Assembly: GCF_030531065.1 (NCBI RefSeq)
Contig: NZ_JAUNOQ010000002.1
Location: 63,953 to 127,952 of the forward strand
Direction of reading: 5' to 3'
Length of the DNA stretch: 64,000 bases
From: Phascolarctobacterium sp.
GTDB taxonomy: Bacteria; Bacillota; Negativicutes; Acidaminococcales; Acidaminococcaceae
A program made the translations under genes and the position numbers. Below the pieces are notes generated by a model, which worked only from the letters and a program-made list of their open reading frames with translations, searched no databases and was not told the origin of the DNA. Positions 33,478-42,606 of the stretch are shown here, piece by piece (within the stretch, counting starts at the first letter, position 1; every line of letters begins with the position of its first letter).

Positions 33478-34452
33478 TCAATCAAACAAGTGGCAAGCCA
33501 CCCAATGTCCATGCTCAATTTCCCTCAAGACCGGTTTATTTTGCAGGCAATGCTCAGTGCAATGCTCGCAGCGGCTGGCAAAAGGACATCCAGGAGGTAA
33601 GTCCAACGGGCTGGGGATTTCGCCCTCCAAGGGCTCGATCTTATAATGCTCGTCGGCGGCTACCTTAAATACCGCTTTCATCAAGGACTTAGTGTACGGA
33701 TGCTTGCAGTGCTCGCCGATGCGGCCTGTTTCCATCCATTCCACCACGTTGCCCAAGTAAAGCACAGCAACCTGATGGCACATCAAATCCACCAAGCCCA
33801 AATCATGGGCAATAAACAGATAAGTGATGTTCTTTTCTTTTTGCAGCTTGCACAGCAACTCGCAAACCTTTTCTTGTACGGAAACGTCCAACGCGGAGGT
33901 TGCTTCGTCGCACACAATAATCTTTGGCTCCAAAGCCAAAGCGCGGGCGATACCCAGACGCTGGCGCTGACCGCCGGACATACTGTGCGGATAGCGGTCC
34001 TTAAAGGACGCAGGCAGCTCTACCATTTCCAAAAGCTCGGCAGCCTTAGCGTCTACCTCGCTGTTTTTGATCATGCCGAAGTTTTTCAAAGGCTCGGTCA
34101 GGATATCCTTTACCAGCATTTTCGGGTTAAACGCAGCGTTAGGATCCTGGAACACCATCTGAATCAGCTTACGGTTCTGACGTTTTTCCTCGCCTTTAGC
34201 CTTTAAAATATCCTTACCGTTAAAAATTGCCTCGCCGGAGGTAGTGGACTGAATGCCCAGCAGGCAGCGTACCAAAGTGGATTTGCCGCAGCCGGATTCG
34301 CCGATAATGCCCAGCGTGCGCCCTTCAAAAGCGCGTAAGGTAATATTATCACAAGCAGTCAAGAACTTGCCGCCGTCCACGGGGAATTTTTTCGTCAGGT
34401 TGTTAATTTCCAGTACGACCGGTGTACGTTCATAGGACGTAGGATTATTCAT
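33478..34452 (-). CDS. Nickel/peptide-type ABC transporter ATP-binding protein (NikE/DppF-like)
   Basis: This 324-residue ATPase carries Walker A GESGCGKST, signature SMSGGQRQR, Walker B IIVCDEATSALD and the C-terminal oligopeptide-type extension with CPFASRCEHC, whose Cys can bind a 4Fe-4S cluster in this family. It overlaps the preceding ATPase gene by 8 nt. It is the last gene of the five-gene operon. The substrate is set by the other subunits and is not known. Confidence 0.9.
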   Translation of the reverse strand: MNNPTSYERTPVVLEINNLTKKFPVDGGKFLTACDNITLRAFEGRTLGIIGESGCGKSTLVRCLLGIQSTTSGEAIFNGKDILKAKGEEKRQNRKLIQMVFQDPNAAFNPKMLVKDILTEPLKNFGMIKNSEVDAKAAELLEMVELPASFKDRYPHSMSGGQRQRLGIARALALEPKIIVCDEATSALDVSVQEKVCELLCKLQKEKNITYLFIAHDLGLVDLMCHQVAVLYLGNVVEWMETGRIGEHCKHPYTKSLMKAVFKVAADEHYKIEPLEGEIPSPLDLPPGCPFASRCEHCTEHCLQNKPVLREIEHGHWVACHLFD

Positions 34453-35236
34453 AGTAGCATTTACCTCCTATTACAGGTACTGCGGCCAGCAAGGACTTGG
34501 TGTAATCCGTCTGAGGATTGCTCAAAACCTCGTAGCGGCTGCCGCTTTCCTCTACGCGCCCGCCCTTCATAACCATAATCTTATCGGACATATAGCTTGC
34601 TACGCCCAGGTTATGGGTTACGATGATGACGGCGACGCCGAATTGATCGCGCACGTCGATGATCTGGCGGATAATCTGCGCCTGTGTAGTTACGTCCAAA
34701 GCGGAGGTAGGTTCGTCGGCCATCAGAATTTTAGGCTGGAACACCATCGCCATAGCGATACCAACACGCTGGCGCATACCGCCGGAAAGCTCGAAAGGAT
34801 AGCTGTTCATAATATTGTCCGGATTAGGCAAGCGCACATTGGTCAGCATAGCGGTAGCCATCTTATAAGCCTGATCCTTAGATTTACTAGAATCATGCGC
34901 TTGGATATAATCGATGAACTGTACGCCGATACGACGAATAGGATTGATCATATTGCCGCTGTCTTGGAAAATCATGGACATTTCCGTGCCGGAAAGCTTA
35001 CGCCAGTCTTCCTTCGTATTTTTCAGCATATCACGGCCTTCAAAGGTAATGCTGCCCTTGCTAACGTGTCCTGCGCCCGGCAAGCAGCCCATTGCGGCGC
35101 GGATAATGGTCGTTTTACCGGAGCCGGATTCGCCTACGATGGATAGGATCTCACCTTTATCCAATTCTACATTGGCACCGGTTACGGTGAGCTTGTCACC
35201 GTAACTGATGTCCAAATCTTTAATTTCAAGAAGCAT
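34445..35236 (-). CDS. Nickel/peptide-type ABC transporter ATP-binding protein (NikD/DppD-like)
   Basis: This 263-residue ATPase has Walker [10 protein letters not shown], signature LSGGMRQR and Walker [13 protein letters not shown]. It is shorter than typical DppD (about 320-330) because the C-terminal Cys-containing extension is missing, and is near the NikD length (about 254). That length, with the riboswitch, favours a metal-type system. Start ATG; spacing to the upstream binding-protein gene is 39 nt. Confidence 0.88.
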   Translation of the reverse strand: MLLEIKDLDISYGDKLTVTGANVELDKGEILSIVGESGSGKTTIIRAAMGCLPGAGHVSKGSITFEGRDMLKNTKEDWRKLSGTEMSMIFQDSGNMINPIRRIGVQFIDYIQAHDSSKSKDQAYKMATAMLTNVRLPNPDNIMNSYPFELSGGMRQRVGIAMAMVFQPKILMADEPTSALDVTTQAQIIRQIIDVRDQFGVAVIIVTHNLGVASYMSDKIMVMKGGRVEESGSRYEVLSNPQTDYTKSLLAAVPVIGGKCYYE

Positions 35237-35275
35237 GTAGCGATACCTTCTTTTTCAAAGATTTACAGAAAGCGC

Positions 35276-36847
35276 TTATTGCGCGGGTTTAATATCTTTA
35301 GTCAGCCAGTAGTAGTCGCAGGGCAGAATTTCTGCATCAGCAACAACTTTGCTGGAAACCATGTTGGTCTGCGGATGGCCGAATACCAGAGAAGCGGCGT
35401 CGTTCAAAATAACCTTCTGCATAGCAATAATGATTTCGCGTCGTTTAGCAGGATCAAACTCTACGCTCAATTTATCGGACAAAGCATCATATTCAGGATT
35501 GCTGTAACCGGAACCGTTTTGTTCTTGGCCGGTAGTCAGGTATTGTTTCATAAATACCTCCGGATCGCCGGCTTGCAAGCACAGAATATTGGAAATGCAC
35601 AGGTCGTATTCGCCGCGGCGGCCAATGCCGTCCAGTACGTTATAGTCTACGTTCTTCAGATTTACTTTAATGCCAACCTTCTTAGCGTCAGCCTGGGTAG
35701 CTTCTGCATACAGAGGCAGCTCCGCACGACCGCTGTAGAAAATGAAATCCATTTCCAAGTTCTTGCCGTCTTTATCAACGTAACCGTCGCCGTTGGTATC
35801 CTTCCAGCCTGCTTCTTCCAGCAGCTTCTTAGCGCTTTCAGGATTGTATTGGTTAGGATCTTGCTTGTACAGTTCGTCATAACCGTAGTCAACGGAAGGA
35901 GGCAGGTATGGGCCGCCGGGAACGAAGGTGTCTTTCAGCAGAACCTTGTTATAGGTTACGCGGTCCAGGCTGCGCAGCAACGCTTGGCGAACTTTCAAAT
36001 CGCCCAACGGACGTTCAGGTCTTACGTTCAAACGAGCCAGTACGTCGCGCAAGGAAGAGATTTCGGAAATGTTAAATTTGTTTTTATCCTTGAACAACTG
36101 CAAATCGCCGGCGGCAATGTTAATAGCGAAATCAATCTCGCCTTTTTGCAGAGCCATGGCGCGGGTATTAGGATCGTCGATGGTCAGGATATCAACGGCT
36201 TTGAAAGGAACGGGGCCGTCCCAATAATGCTCGTTGCGTACCATTTCGGCTTTAGCTTTGCTGTAGGTCTTAACAGCGTAAGGACCGGTGCAGATAGCGC
36301 CTTGTTTTGCGGTATCGCGGTCTTTAATAGTGGAGGTATCGACAATGATGAACAGCGGGTCGCCCAGCATGCCCGGCAGTGTCGGCACGGGTTTCTTAGT
36401 TTTAATAATTACGTTCTGACCTTCGCCCTTAATGGATTCGTACTCGAACATGGATTGAGCGCGCGGAGCTTTTTCAAAGGTACGCAGGATGGAAGCAGCT
36501 GCGATTTCACCGGTCAGCTTATTGCCGTTCGAGAAGCAGGCTTTATCGTTAATATGGAAGGTCCAGGTCAGCTTATCGTCGGAAATAGTCCATTTATCGG
36601 CCAACCACGGAGTGGAATTCATTTTCTTATCGAATTTAACCAGGCATTCGCCCAGGCCGTAGCGCATTACAACCCAACCAAAGTAGTTATCGGTAGTTTC
36701 CAAGGAATCGGCGAAGTTGGTAACGCCCATTTTTACGACTTCTTTCTTTTCAGCCGCTTTTTTATCGCCGCCGCCGCAGCCTGCCGCTGCAAAAGCCAGT
36801 AAACCGATCATAGCCGCCGCTGCGCTAGCTTTGAATAATTTTTTCAT
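35276..36847 (-). CDS. NikA/DppA-family substrate-binding lipoprotein
   Basis: This 523-residue solute-binding protein family 5 member has a signal peptide ending in a lipobox (LAFAAAGC, Cys near residue 24), so it is anchored on the outer face of the inner membrane. Family blocks are WTFHINDKACFSNG, ICTGPYAV, YNPESAKKLLEEAGW and SGYSNPEYDAL. ATG 36847 has GGAGAG; an upstream start lacks a ribosome site. The ligand cannot be read from sequence: nickel, cobalt chelate, peptide or heme-like compounds are all possible. The cobalamin riboswitch favours a cobalt- or corrinoid-related ligand. Confidence 0.88.
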   Translation of the reverse strand: MKKLFKASAAAAMIGLLAFAAAGCGGGDKKAAEKKEVVKMGVTNFADSLETTDNYFGWVVMRYGLGECLVKFDKKMNSTPWLADKWTISDDKLTWTFHINDKACFSNGNKLTGEIAAASILRTFEKAPRAQSMFEYESIKGEGQNVIIKTKKPVPTLPGMLGDPLFIIVDTSTIKDRDTAKQGAICTGPYAVKTYSKAKAEMVRNEHYWDGPVPFKAVDILTIDDPNTRAMALQKGEIDFAINIAAGDLQLFKDKNKFNISEISSLRDVLARLNVRPERPLGDLKVRQALLRSLDRVTYNKVLLKDTFVPGGPYLPPSVDYGYDELYKQDPNQYNPESAKKLLEEAGWKDTNGDGYVDKDGKNLEMDFIFYSGRAELPLYAEATQADAKKVGIKVNLKNVDYNVLDGIGRRGEYDLCISNILCLQAGDPEVFMKQYLTTGQEQNGSGYSNPEYDALSDKLSVEFDPAKRREIIIAMQKVILNDAASLVFGHPQTNMVSSKVVADAEILPCDYYWLTKDIKPAQ

Positions 36848-36927
36848 AAAGACACTCTCCATTTCTTACTACATTATTATGATAAAAAATAATATTGAAA
36901 ACAATTCTATAAGCAGATAAGCCCCGC

Positions 36928-37764
36928 TTATTCGATAGCGTTGTTGCGCGGGTCTAATACGTCGCGCAAATTGTCGCCCCACAGGTTGAAAATAACGACG
37001 GTTACGAAAATCGCAAGACCGGGGAAAACCATCAACCAAGGAGCCGTTTGCAGCTGCTGACGGCCTTCGTTCAACATCAAGCCCCATTCGGGAGCTGGCG
37101 GCTGGCTGCCAAAGCCCAGGAAGGACAAGCCTGCCAGTTCCATCATCAACGCGCCGATATCAGCCGCCGCGGTAACTACCATCATCGGCAGAATGTTCGG
37201 GAGGATGTGAACCCACAAAATATGCGAGGAGCTGCCGCCGTTTACAATAGCCGCATCAACGAAGTCGCGGCGTTTAATCTGCAATACAAGGCTACGCGCC
37301 AAACGCGCGTATTTCGTCCAGCTTACAATGGTCAAAGCGATAACGGCATTAACCAGACTGCCGCCCATAATACCGGCAACGGCGATTGCCAGAATCATAC
37401 CGGGGAAGGAAATCATCATATCGGAAATACGCATGATGACTATATCCACCTTGCCGCCGAAATAACCGGAAAGCACGCCCATGGTAGTGCCGACGATAAA
37501 TACGCTGGCTACCAGGAAAAGCACGCCGCTCAAGGATGCGCGCGCGCCGTAAAGCACGCGGCTGAAGCAGTCGCGGCCCAATTTATCGGTACCAAAAATA
37601 TGCTGCGCGCCGGGCTCTAAAAAAGCGTCCTTCATCGTCGCCTGCGTCGGGTCGTAGGGAGCCAAGACAGGCGCGGCCACAGCTACCAGCAATAACAGCA
37701 CTACCAAGATACTGGTAACGGCAAAGGCGCGATTATTTTTAAAACCGTTGACTAATGTTTCCAT
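36928..37764 (-). CDS. Nickel/peptide-type ABC transporter permease (NikC/DppC-like)
   Basis: This 278-residue permease has an N-terminal helix, an extracytoplasmic loop with HIFGTDKLGRDCFSRVLYGA and four to five further helices with the EAA-type loop ILWVHILPNILPMMVV. It pairs with the permease encoded 4 nt upstream to form the channel. Start ATG. Confidence 0.9.
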   Translation of the reverse strand: METLVNGFKNNRAFAVTSILVVLLLLVAVAAPVLAPYDPTQATMKDAFLEPGAQHIFGTDKLGRDCFSRVLYGARASLSGVLFLVASVFIVGTTMGVLSGYFGGKVDIVIMRISDMMISFPGMILAIAVAGIMGGSLVNAVIALTIVSWTKYARLARSLVLQIKRRDFVDAAIVNGGSSSHILWVHILPNILPMMVVTAAADIGALMMELAGLSFLGFGSQPPAPEWGLMLNEGRQQLQTAPWLMVFPGLAIFVTVVIFNLWGDNLRDVLDPRNNAIE

Positions 37765-37768
37765 GCCC

Positions 37769-38710
37769 TTACCTTACCTTTCTCAAGCGCGGATCAAGAT
37801 AATTGTAAGACAGATCCACGATCAAATTGATTACCATATACATCAAAGCAATCCAAACTACAACGCCCTGTACCAGCTGGAAGTCGCGGTAGGTGATAGC
37901 TTCAATAGCCAGACGGCCAAGCCCCGGCCAGGAAAATACCATCTCGATAACCGCCGCGCCGCCTAACAAACTGCCCAAGGACAAGCCCAGCAGCGTAATC
38001 AACGGCAGCATAGCGTTCGGCAGGACTTCCTTCCACAGAATGTGGCTTTCACTCATGCCGCGGGCGCGCGCGCCCACTACGTAATCCTGCCCCAGCTCCT
38101 CCAAAATAGCTGTGCGCACCTGGCGCGTGTACTTGGAGGCCATGGCGATAGCCAGTGTAGCCGCCGGTAAAATAATCGTATCAACGCCGATCGTACCGCC
38201 GACAATGGGCAGCAGATCCAGCTTCAGGCCAAAAATCCACAACAGCATCAAGCCGACCCAGAAGCCCGGCATGGATACGCCCATAAAAGTAAATGCGCGC
38301 ACAATGTTGTCAATCCAACCGCCGCGCTTTACTGCGGAATAAATGCCCATGGGAATGGATACTACCATCATCATTACCAGAGAAGCCAAAGACAGCAAAA
38401 TAGTGCCGGGCAAACGCTCAAACAATTCTTCCACCACAGGCTTTTTCGCCATAAAGGAAAAGCCAAGGTTGCCTTGCAAAGCGCGTCCCAGCCAATCCAG
38501 GTATTGGAAGAAGAAGGGTTTGTCCAAGCCTAATTCCGCGCGCAAAGCGTCGATTTCAGCCTGGCTAACGATAATATCCTCGTTGCCTGCGATCATCTGA
38601 CGGGCAACATCGCCGGGCGCCAGCATTACCAAAGCAAAGGTAATAAAGCTGATGCCCAGTAATACGAGGACGATCTGACCCAAACGAGCCAGAATTTGCT
38701 TTTTAGTCAA
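37769..38710 (-). CDS. Nickel/peptide-type ABC transporter permease (NikB/DppB-like)
   Basis: This 313-residue permease has a long first helix (LVLLGISFITFALVMLAPGD), an APGD motif, and the EAA-type loop ILWKEVLPNAMLPLITLLG. It is the first gene of the operon. An in-frame TGA lies three codons before the TTG at 38710, so TTG is the only start that keeps the first membrane helix; GGAG lies 10 nt upstream. The non-ATG start may keep translation low. Confidence 0.9.
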   Translation of the reverse strand: MTKKQILARLGQIVLVLLGISFITFALVMLAPGDVARQMIAGNEDIIVSQAEIDALRAELGLDKPFFFQYLDWLGRALQGNLGFSFMAKKPVVEELFERLPGTILLSLASLVMMMVVSIPMGIYSAVKRGGWIDNIVRAFTFMGVSMPGFWVGLMLLWIFGLKLDLLPIVGGTIGVDTIILPAATLAIAMASKYTRQVRTAILEELGQDYVVGARARGMSESHILWKEVLPNAMLPLITLLGLSLGSLLGGAAVIEMVFSWPGLGRLAIEAITYRDFQLVQGVVVWIALMYMVINLIVDLSYNYLDPRLRKVR

Positions 38711-38737
38711 AGCGCATCATCTCCATACATAAAATAA

Positions 38738-38935
38738 CCTTCTCCGCTCGCAGCAGAAAAGGTATATAACATAACGTGCACTATTATGCAATATATTTCT
38801 GTCTCAAGCGGAAATATATCAAACTGAGGCAGAGGTCTGACTTGCGCAAAGGCTTCACAGTGGCTGGACCGTTACGGATTTGCACCGTATTCCCATTTTA
38901 TCTCCGTTTATTTAGAGACAACCTCAGCAGATTTA
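38738..38935 (-). promoter_or_regulatory. Cobalamin riboswitch with terminator, upstream of the ABC operon
   Basis: The minus-strand leader contains the conserved series GGGAATACGGTGCAAATCC, the core GCCACTGTG and the B12-box-like AAGTCAGACCTCTGCC, closed by CTGAGG/CCTCAG pairing. Then comes a terminator: CCTTTTCTGC with GCGGAGAAGG (38738-38762), followed by TTATTTTAT. Cobalamin binding should favour termination and shut off the transporter. The core departs slightly from the commonest GCAACTG form. Confidence 0.87.
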
Positions 38936-38997
38936 ATAATTTTATTATTATCGTAAAGCGTACTATTGATAAATTTTACACATAACGCTTTGTATCT

Positions 38998-39026
38998 ATA
39001 ATAGCACTGGTTCTCAATAATTGCAA
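38998..39026 (-). promoter_or_regulatory. Promoter of the cobalamin-riboswitch operon
   Basis: On the minus strand TTGCAA (39021-39026), 17 nt, TATTAT (38998-39003), about 60 nt before the aptamer. Confidence 0.6.
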
Positions 39027-39057
39027 GGCTTTTGCCACTTTTTTGTCGATAATTTGT

Positions 39058-40368
39058 CTATTGTGTGATTTTTTTCTTAAGCCCCGGCAAATAGCACAAC
39101 AATACTACGGACTGCGCCAGCATGAAGCACAGCAGCGCCAGCCACAAGCCGGAATTGCCCCACAACGGTACTAAAAAATATTGCGCCAGGTAAAAAACGC
39201 CCAAAGCCAGCAGCATCATATTGCGTATAGGCGCCGTATAGGTCGCGCCGCAGAACACGCCGTACAGCACCATGCCGATACCTGCGCAGACCGGATAAAA
39301 GAGCACATAAATATCGTAAGCCTTGGCTGCTGTTATTACTTCGTCAATACCGGTAAAGAGACGGATACAATAATCGCTGGTCAGATAATACCCGCCCATT
39401 AAAAGCGCCGCCAGTACGCCCAGCCATTTATAAGTCACGCTGATGGTTTCATTGAAGAGCTGCTTGCTGCCGGCGCCCACTGCGCGCCCGGAAAAAATCG
39501 CCGCGCCGTTCGCCATACCGTCGATAAGGTAGCTCATGATATCCTTCAGCTGCAAAAGCACGGCGTTGGCCGCCAGCACTACCGTTCCCAGCGACGCGCC
39601 CACGGCGGCGATAATATTATTTACCGTCAGCAGGCAGGCAGTGCGGATCATCAAATTGGCGTTGACCTGCAACATGCCTACAAAGGTGCGCCAGTCCAAA
39701 AGTTCGCCCCAGGGCAAGCTGCCGTAATCGAAATCGCCGTAAATATACATCAGCAAAGCGCCTAAAAGCCCGCCGTACAGCTGGCTCAGCAGCGTCGCCA
39801 GCGCTACGCCCACAATATCCATATGCAGCCAGAAAACGAACCAAACGCTTAAAAACATATTAAGCACATTCATGGACACCTGCATAAAGACGCTGGCGCG
39901 CACCCGCGTCTGCCCCATCAGCCAGCCCAACGCCACATAATTGAAAAGCACCAGCGGCGCGCCCCAAATCAAAATATAATAATAGCTGCGGCACAGCTGG
40001 TTGACCTCCGGCGCCGCGCCAATCATGCCCAAATATAAATCGACGATGGGATTTTGCAGCACGATGCAAAAAAAACTTACCAAAAGCGCCAAAACCAGCG
40101 GTTTGAAAAACGCCAGCAGACCCAACCTCTTATCCGCCGCGCCGAAAGCCTGAGCTGCATAGCCCGTAGTGCTGACGCGCAGAAAGCCGAAAAGCCAGTA
40201 AAGATTATTAAACAAAATTGCGCCAAGCGACACAGCCGCAATATACTTTGGGTCGGGCAGCTGCCCCATCACGGCGGTATTCACCGCTCCCATCAACGGC
40301 TGGGTCATAGTGGACAGCATGAACGGTACTGTCAAGCCAAGATATTCCTTATCAGTCAATATACGCAT
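39058..40368 (-). CDS. MATE-family multidrug/metabolite exporter
   Basis: This 436-residue protein has 12 predicted membrane helices in two homologous halves and MATE-type segments: LTVPFMLSTMTQPLMGAVNT at the start, FRVSTTGYAAQA-like FLRVSTTGYAAQAFGA, and LKDIMSYLIDGMANGAAIFS opening the second half (DinF-like branch). It probably exports cationic drugs or an unknown metabolite using Na+ or H+. Divergent to the deacylase gene. Start ATG with GAGAGGTAAG upstream. Confidence 0.88.
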   Translation of the reverse strand: MRILTDKEYLGLTVPFMLSTMTQPLMGAVNTAVMGQLPDPKYIAAVSLGAILFNNLYWLFGFLRVSTTGYAAQAFGAADKRLGLLAFFKPLVLALLVSFFCIVLQNPIVDLYLGMIGAAPEVNQLCRSYYYILIWGAPLVLFNYVALGWLMGQTRVRASVFMQVSMNVLNMFLSVWFVFWLHMDIVGVALATLLSQLYGGLLGALLMYIYGDFDYGSLPWGELLDWRTFVGMLQVNANLMIRTACLLTVNNIIAAVGASLGTVVLAANAVLLQLKDIMSYLIDGMANGAAIFSGRAVGAGSKQLFNETISVTYKWLGVLAALLMGGYYLTSDYCIRLFTGIDEVITAAKAYDIYVLFYPVCAGIGMVLYGVFCGATYTAPIRNMMLLALGVFYLAQYFLVPLWGNSGLWLALLCFMLAQSVVLLCYLPGLKKKITQ

Positions 40369-40416
40369 TACTACTTACCTCTCTTATTGGGATATTATTT
40401 TATTTATAATTACCTC

Positions 40417-40446
40417 TTGTGTGAAAAGATTATCACATGTTATAAT
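40417..40446 (+). promoter_or_regulatory. Promoter of the M14-like deacylase gene
   Basis: TTGTGT (40417-40422), 18 nt, TATAAT (40441-40446) with an upstream TG giving an extended -10. Confidence 0.6.
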
Positions 40447-40496
40447 ATTTGGCAAGAGAGAAAATATGGCAAAATATCAAGTAAGGAGTTGTAATA

Positions 40497-41471
40497 ATGT
40501 CTAACACCCTCAAAATATGCGGCTTAACCATCGAACAAGGACAAAAGCTGCGTACCTTTTTACCTGTTCCCGACACCCAGGTAAAAATCCCTATTACTAT
40601 TATCAACGGCTGCGAGGACGGCCCCACGCTGCTCATCACCGCCGGCATTCACGGCGGCGAATACCCAGGGATTGCGGCGGCTATGGAGCTGGGACGCGAC
40701 ATAGAACCCAGCGATTTGCGCGGCACGCTCATTCTGATGCACCCGGTAAATATCCAGGGCTTCTGGGCGCGCAGGGAAATGATTGTTCCTGAGGACGGCA
40801 AAAACCTGAACCGCGTATTCCCCGGCGACCCGCTGGGCACTCTGGCGGATAAAACCGCTTATCTCATCAGCAGCAACTTCTTCCCCATCGCCGATTTTTA
40901 TGTGGATATGCACAGCGGCGATATTCACGAAAGCCTGCACCCTTATGTGTATTATCCCGGCCAGCCCACTCCGGAGGTGGAAAAGAAATCCCGTTCCATC
41001 GCCCGCGTGCTGGATATGGAATATATGGTGCGTTCGCTCGCTACCGGCGGCGCTTATAATTATGCCGCCAGCACCGGCCTGCCGTCCATTCTTATCGAAC
41101 GCGGCGGGGCGGGACTGTGCCTGCACGAAGACATCGAAGCCTACAAGGACGACGTGCGCAATATTCTGCGCAAGCTGAAAATGTTCTCCCTGCCCGTTAA
41201 GCCGCGCCGTCACAGCCCCCGCGACGTAGAAAACCTCATCTATCTGGAAGCGCTGGAAACAGGCTGCTGGCTGCACCACATTCACAGCGGCGACTTCGTA
41301 GAAGAAGGCCAGGTTTTGGGCCGCATTACCGACGTTTTCGGCAATACGCTCACCACCTACTACGCCGAACAGACCGGCGTTATCCTGTATGTATGCCCGG
41401 CGCTGGCTTCGCCCAAGGGCACTATTTTAGTAGCCTACGGCACACTTAAAGAATTTGATGACGAAGATTAA
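40497..41471 (+). CDS. Succinylglutamate desuccinylase/aspartoacylase-family deacylase (M14-like)
   Basis: This 324-residue zinc carboxypeptidase-like protein has the metal-binding GIHGGEYPG (His and Glu), the third ligand in FYVDMHSGDIHE, an Arg-containing NLNRVFPG block and the catalytic Glu in SILIERGGAG. The C-terminal 80 residues form a barrel-sandwich part with SGDFVEEGQVLG. The family removes acyl or aminoacyl groups from amino acids or peptides; the substrate is unknown. ATG with AAGGAG. Its own promoter and terminator make it a single-gene unit. Confidence 0.85.
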   Translation: MSNTLKICGLTIEQGQKLRTFLPVPDTQVKIPITIINGCEDGPTLLITAGIHGGEYPGIAAAMELGRDIEPSDLRGTLILMHPVNIQGFWARREMIVPEDGKNLNRVFPGDPLGTLADKTAYLISSNFFPIADFYVDMHSGDIHESLHPYVYYPGQPTPEVEKKSRSIARVLDMEYMVRSLATGGAYNYAASTGLPSILIERGGAGLCLHEDIEAYKDDVRNILRKLKMFSLPVKPRRHSPRDVENLIYLEALETGCWLHHIHSGDFVEEGQVLGRITDVFGNTLTTYYAEQTGVILYVCPALASPKGTILVAYGTLKEFDDED

Positions 41472-41490
41472 AATTAAAACGCGCATAGCA

Positions 41491-41528
41491 AAAAGCTGCC
41501 GCCCCTGGACAAAGGGCGACAGCTTTTT
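41491..41528 (+). terminator. Terminator after the M14-like deacylase
   Basis: AAAAGCTGCCGCCC pairs with GGGCGACAGCTTTT with one mismatch and ends in TTTTT, 20 nt after the stop. Confidence 0.8.
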
Positions 41529-41622
41529 AGTTTTGCATTCTATGAAGTTGTAGGGGGTGTGTATGTATAAGCAGCTAAAAGCCTGTAAAATAATCTCTAT
41601 GCTAAGAACTTACTGAAAAAGA

Positions 41623-42381
41623 TTAATTGGCGCCGAAATAAGAACTATAGATATTTTTATACTCGCCGCTACGGCGCAATTCTGCCAGCGCTTTATTCAT
41701 ATCTTCCGCCAAAGCTTTGTTGTCTTTAGCTACAGCTATGCCGATATTATCGGTGAGCAATTCTTTTTCATCGGCGAATTTCACTTTGTCGCCATACCCG
41801 TGCGCAATGAAAAAACCTGCGGATACGGAAGAAGCCACGGCGCAGTCAGCCAAACCCTCGCTAACGGCTTTTAAGGTTTCTTCCACGCCTTTTACCGGCA
41901 GCAGCTTAGCGGCGCCGTTCTGGCGAGCCAATTCCATAGAATAACTGCCTTCTTCCACTGCTACTGTTTTGCCGCTCACTAAGAATTTACCGTTCTTGTT
42001 CTTCGCTACGATAATGCGGTAACTGTCCGCAACATAAGGCTCGGTAAAAGTAGCTAATTTTTCACGTTCCGGAGTAATAGTCATACCGGCAATTGCGGCG
42101 TCGTATTTTTTCTCGTTCAGTCCGGTCAGGATATCTTTAAAATCAACGTTGATGTATTCCACCTTGTCGTAGCCCATGCTTTTTGCCAAAGCGTTCATTA
42201 AGCCGATATCGAAGCCAGTGTGAACCTTAGTCTTTTCCTGGTAATATTCATACGGCGGGAAATTAGCGTCCGTCGCCACTTTTAAAATCTTACCGGCAGC
42301 TTTCTCCTTAGAAGAGTTGCCGCACCCAGCCATGGCAACCGCCAAAAGTACGCAAAAAACAAGCAACAATAATTTTTTCAT
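41623..42381 (-). CDS. Amino-acid-type ABC substrate-binding lipoprotein (SBP family 3)
   Basis: This 252-residue protein has a signal peptide with lipobox (LLAVAMAGC, Cys near residue 19) and the family 3 pattern: NFPPYEYYQEKTKVHTGFDI, DFKDILTGLNEKKYDAAIAG, MTITPEREKLATFTEPY and a final SGEYKNIYSSYFG. It binds a polar amino acid or a similar ligand outside the inner membrane. No permease or ATPase gene lies beside it, so it works with a transporter elsewhere or is an orphan. ATG 42381 has GGAGG at 8 nt. Confidence 0.9.
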   Translation of the reverse strand: MKKLLLLVFCVLLAVAMAGCGNSSKEKAAGKILKVATDANFPPYEYYQEKTKVHTGFDIGLMNALAKSMGYDKVEYINVDFKDILTGLNEKKYDAAIAGMTITPEREKLATFTEPYVADSYRIIVAKNKNGKFLVSGKTVAVEEGSYSMELARQNGAAKLLPVKGVEETLKAVSEGLADCAVASSVSAGFFIAHGYGDKVKFADEKELLTDNIGIAVAKDNKALAEDMNKALAELRRSGEYKNIYSSYFGAN

Positions 42382-42442
42382 CTGTAATTCCTCCACTGTT
42401 ACTTAAATTTTGTGAGAGTGTGCGCATTCATGCTATGCTTTT

Positions 42443-42470
42443 ATTATAGCGCATTTTAGTCATATGTCAA
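42443..42470 (-). promoter_or_regulatory. Promoter of the amino-acid-binding lipoprotein gene
   Basis: On the minus strand TTGACA (42465-42470), 16 nt, TATAAT (42443-42448). Confidence 0.75.
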
Positions 42471-42534
42471 TATCTGCTCATATGTTCTTTCTTTTGTTTT
42501 CAAAGATACTGAACACTTTGGCGTTAATGTACAG

Positions 42535-42572
42535 AAAAAAGCAGGCAGGAACGCCAAAGCAGTCCTGCCTGC
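42535..42572 (-). terminator. Terminator after SLH porin 1
   Basis: GCAGGCAGGA pairs with TCCTGCCTGC; on the minus strand TTTTTT follows. Confidence 0.88.
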
Positions 42573-42606
42573 AATTTTTCTCCGTATTGCTTTTGTCAAA
42601 ACAAAA

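Noticed and set aside
35279-36802. Long open frame antisense to the NikA/DppA-like gene
   Set aside because: Shadow frame; the opposite strand has signal peptide, lipobox and family motifs.
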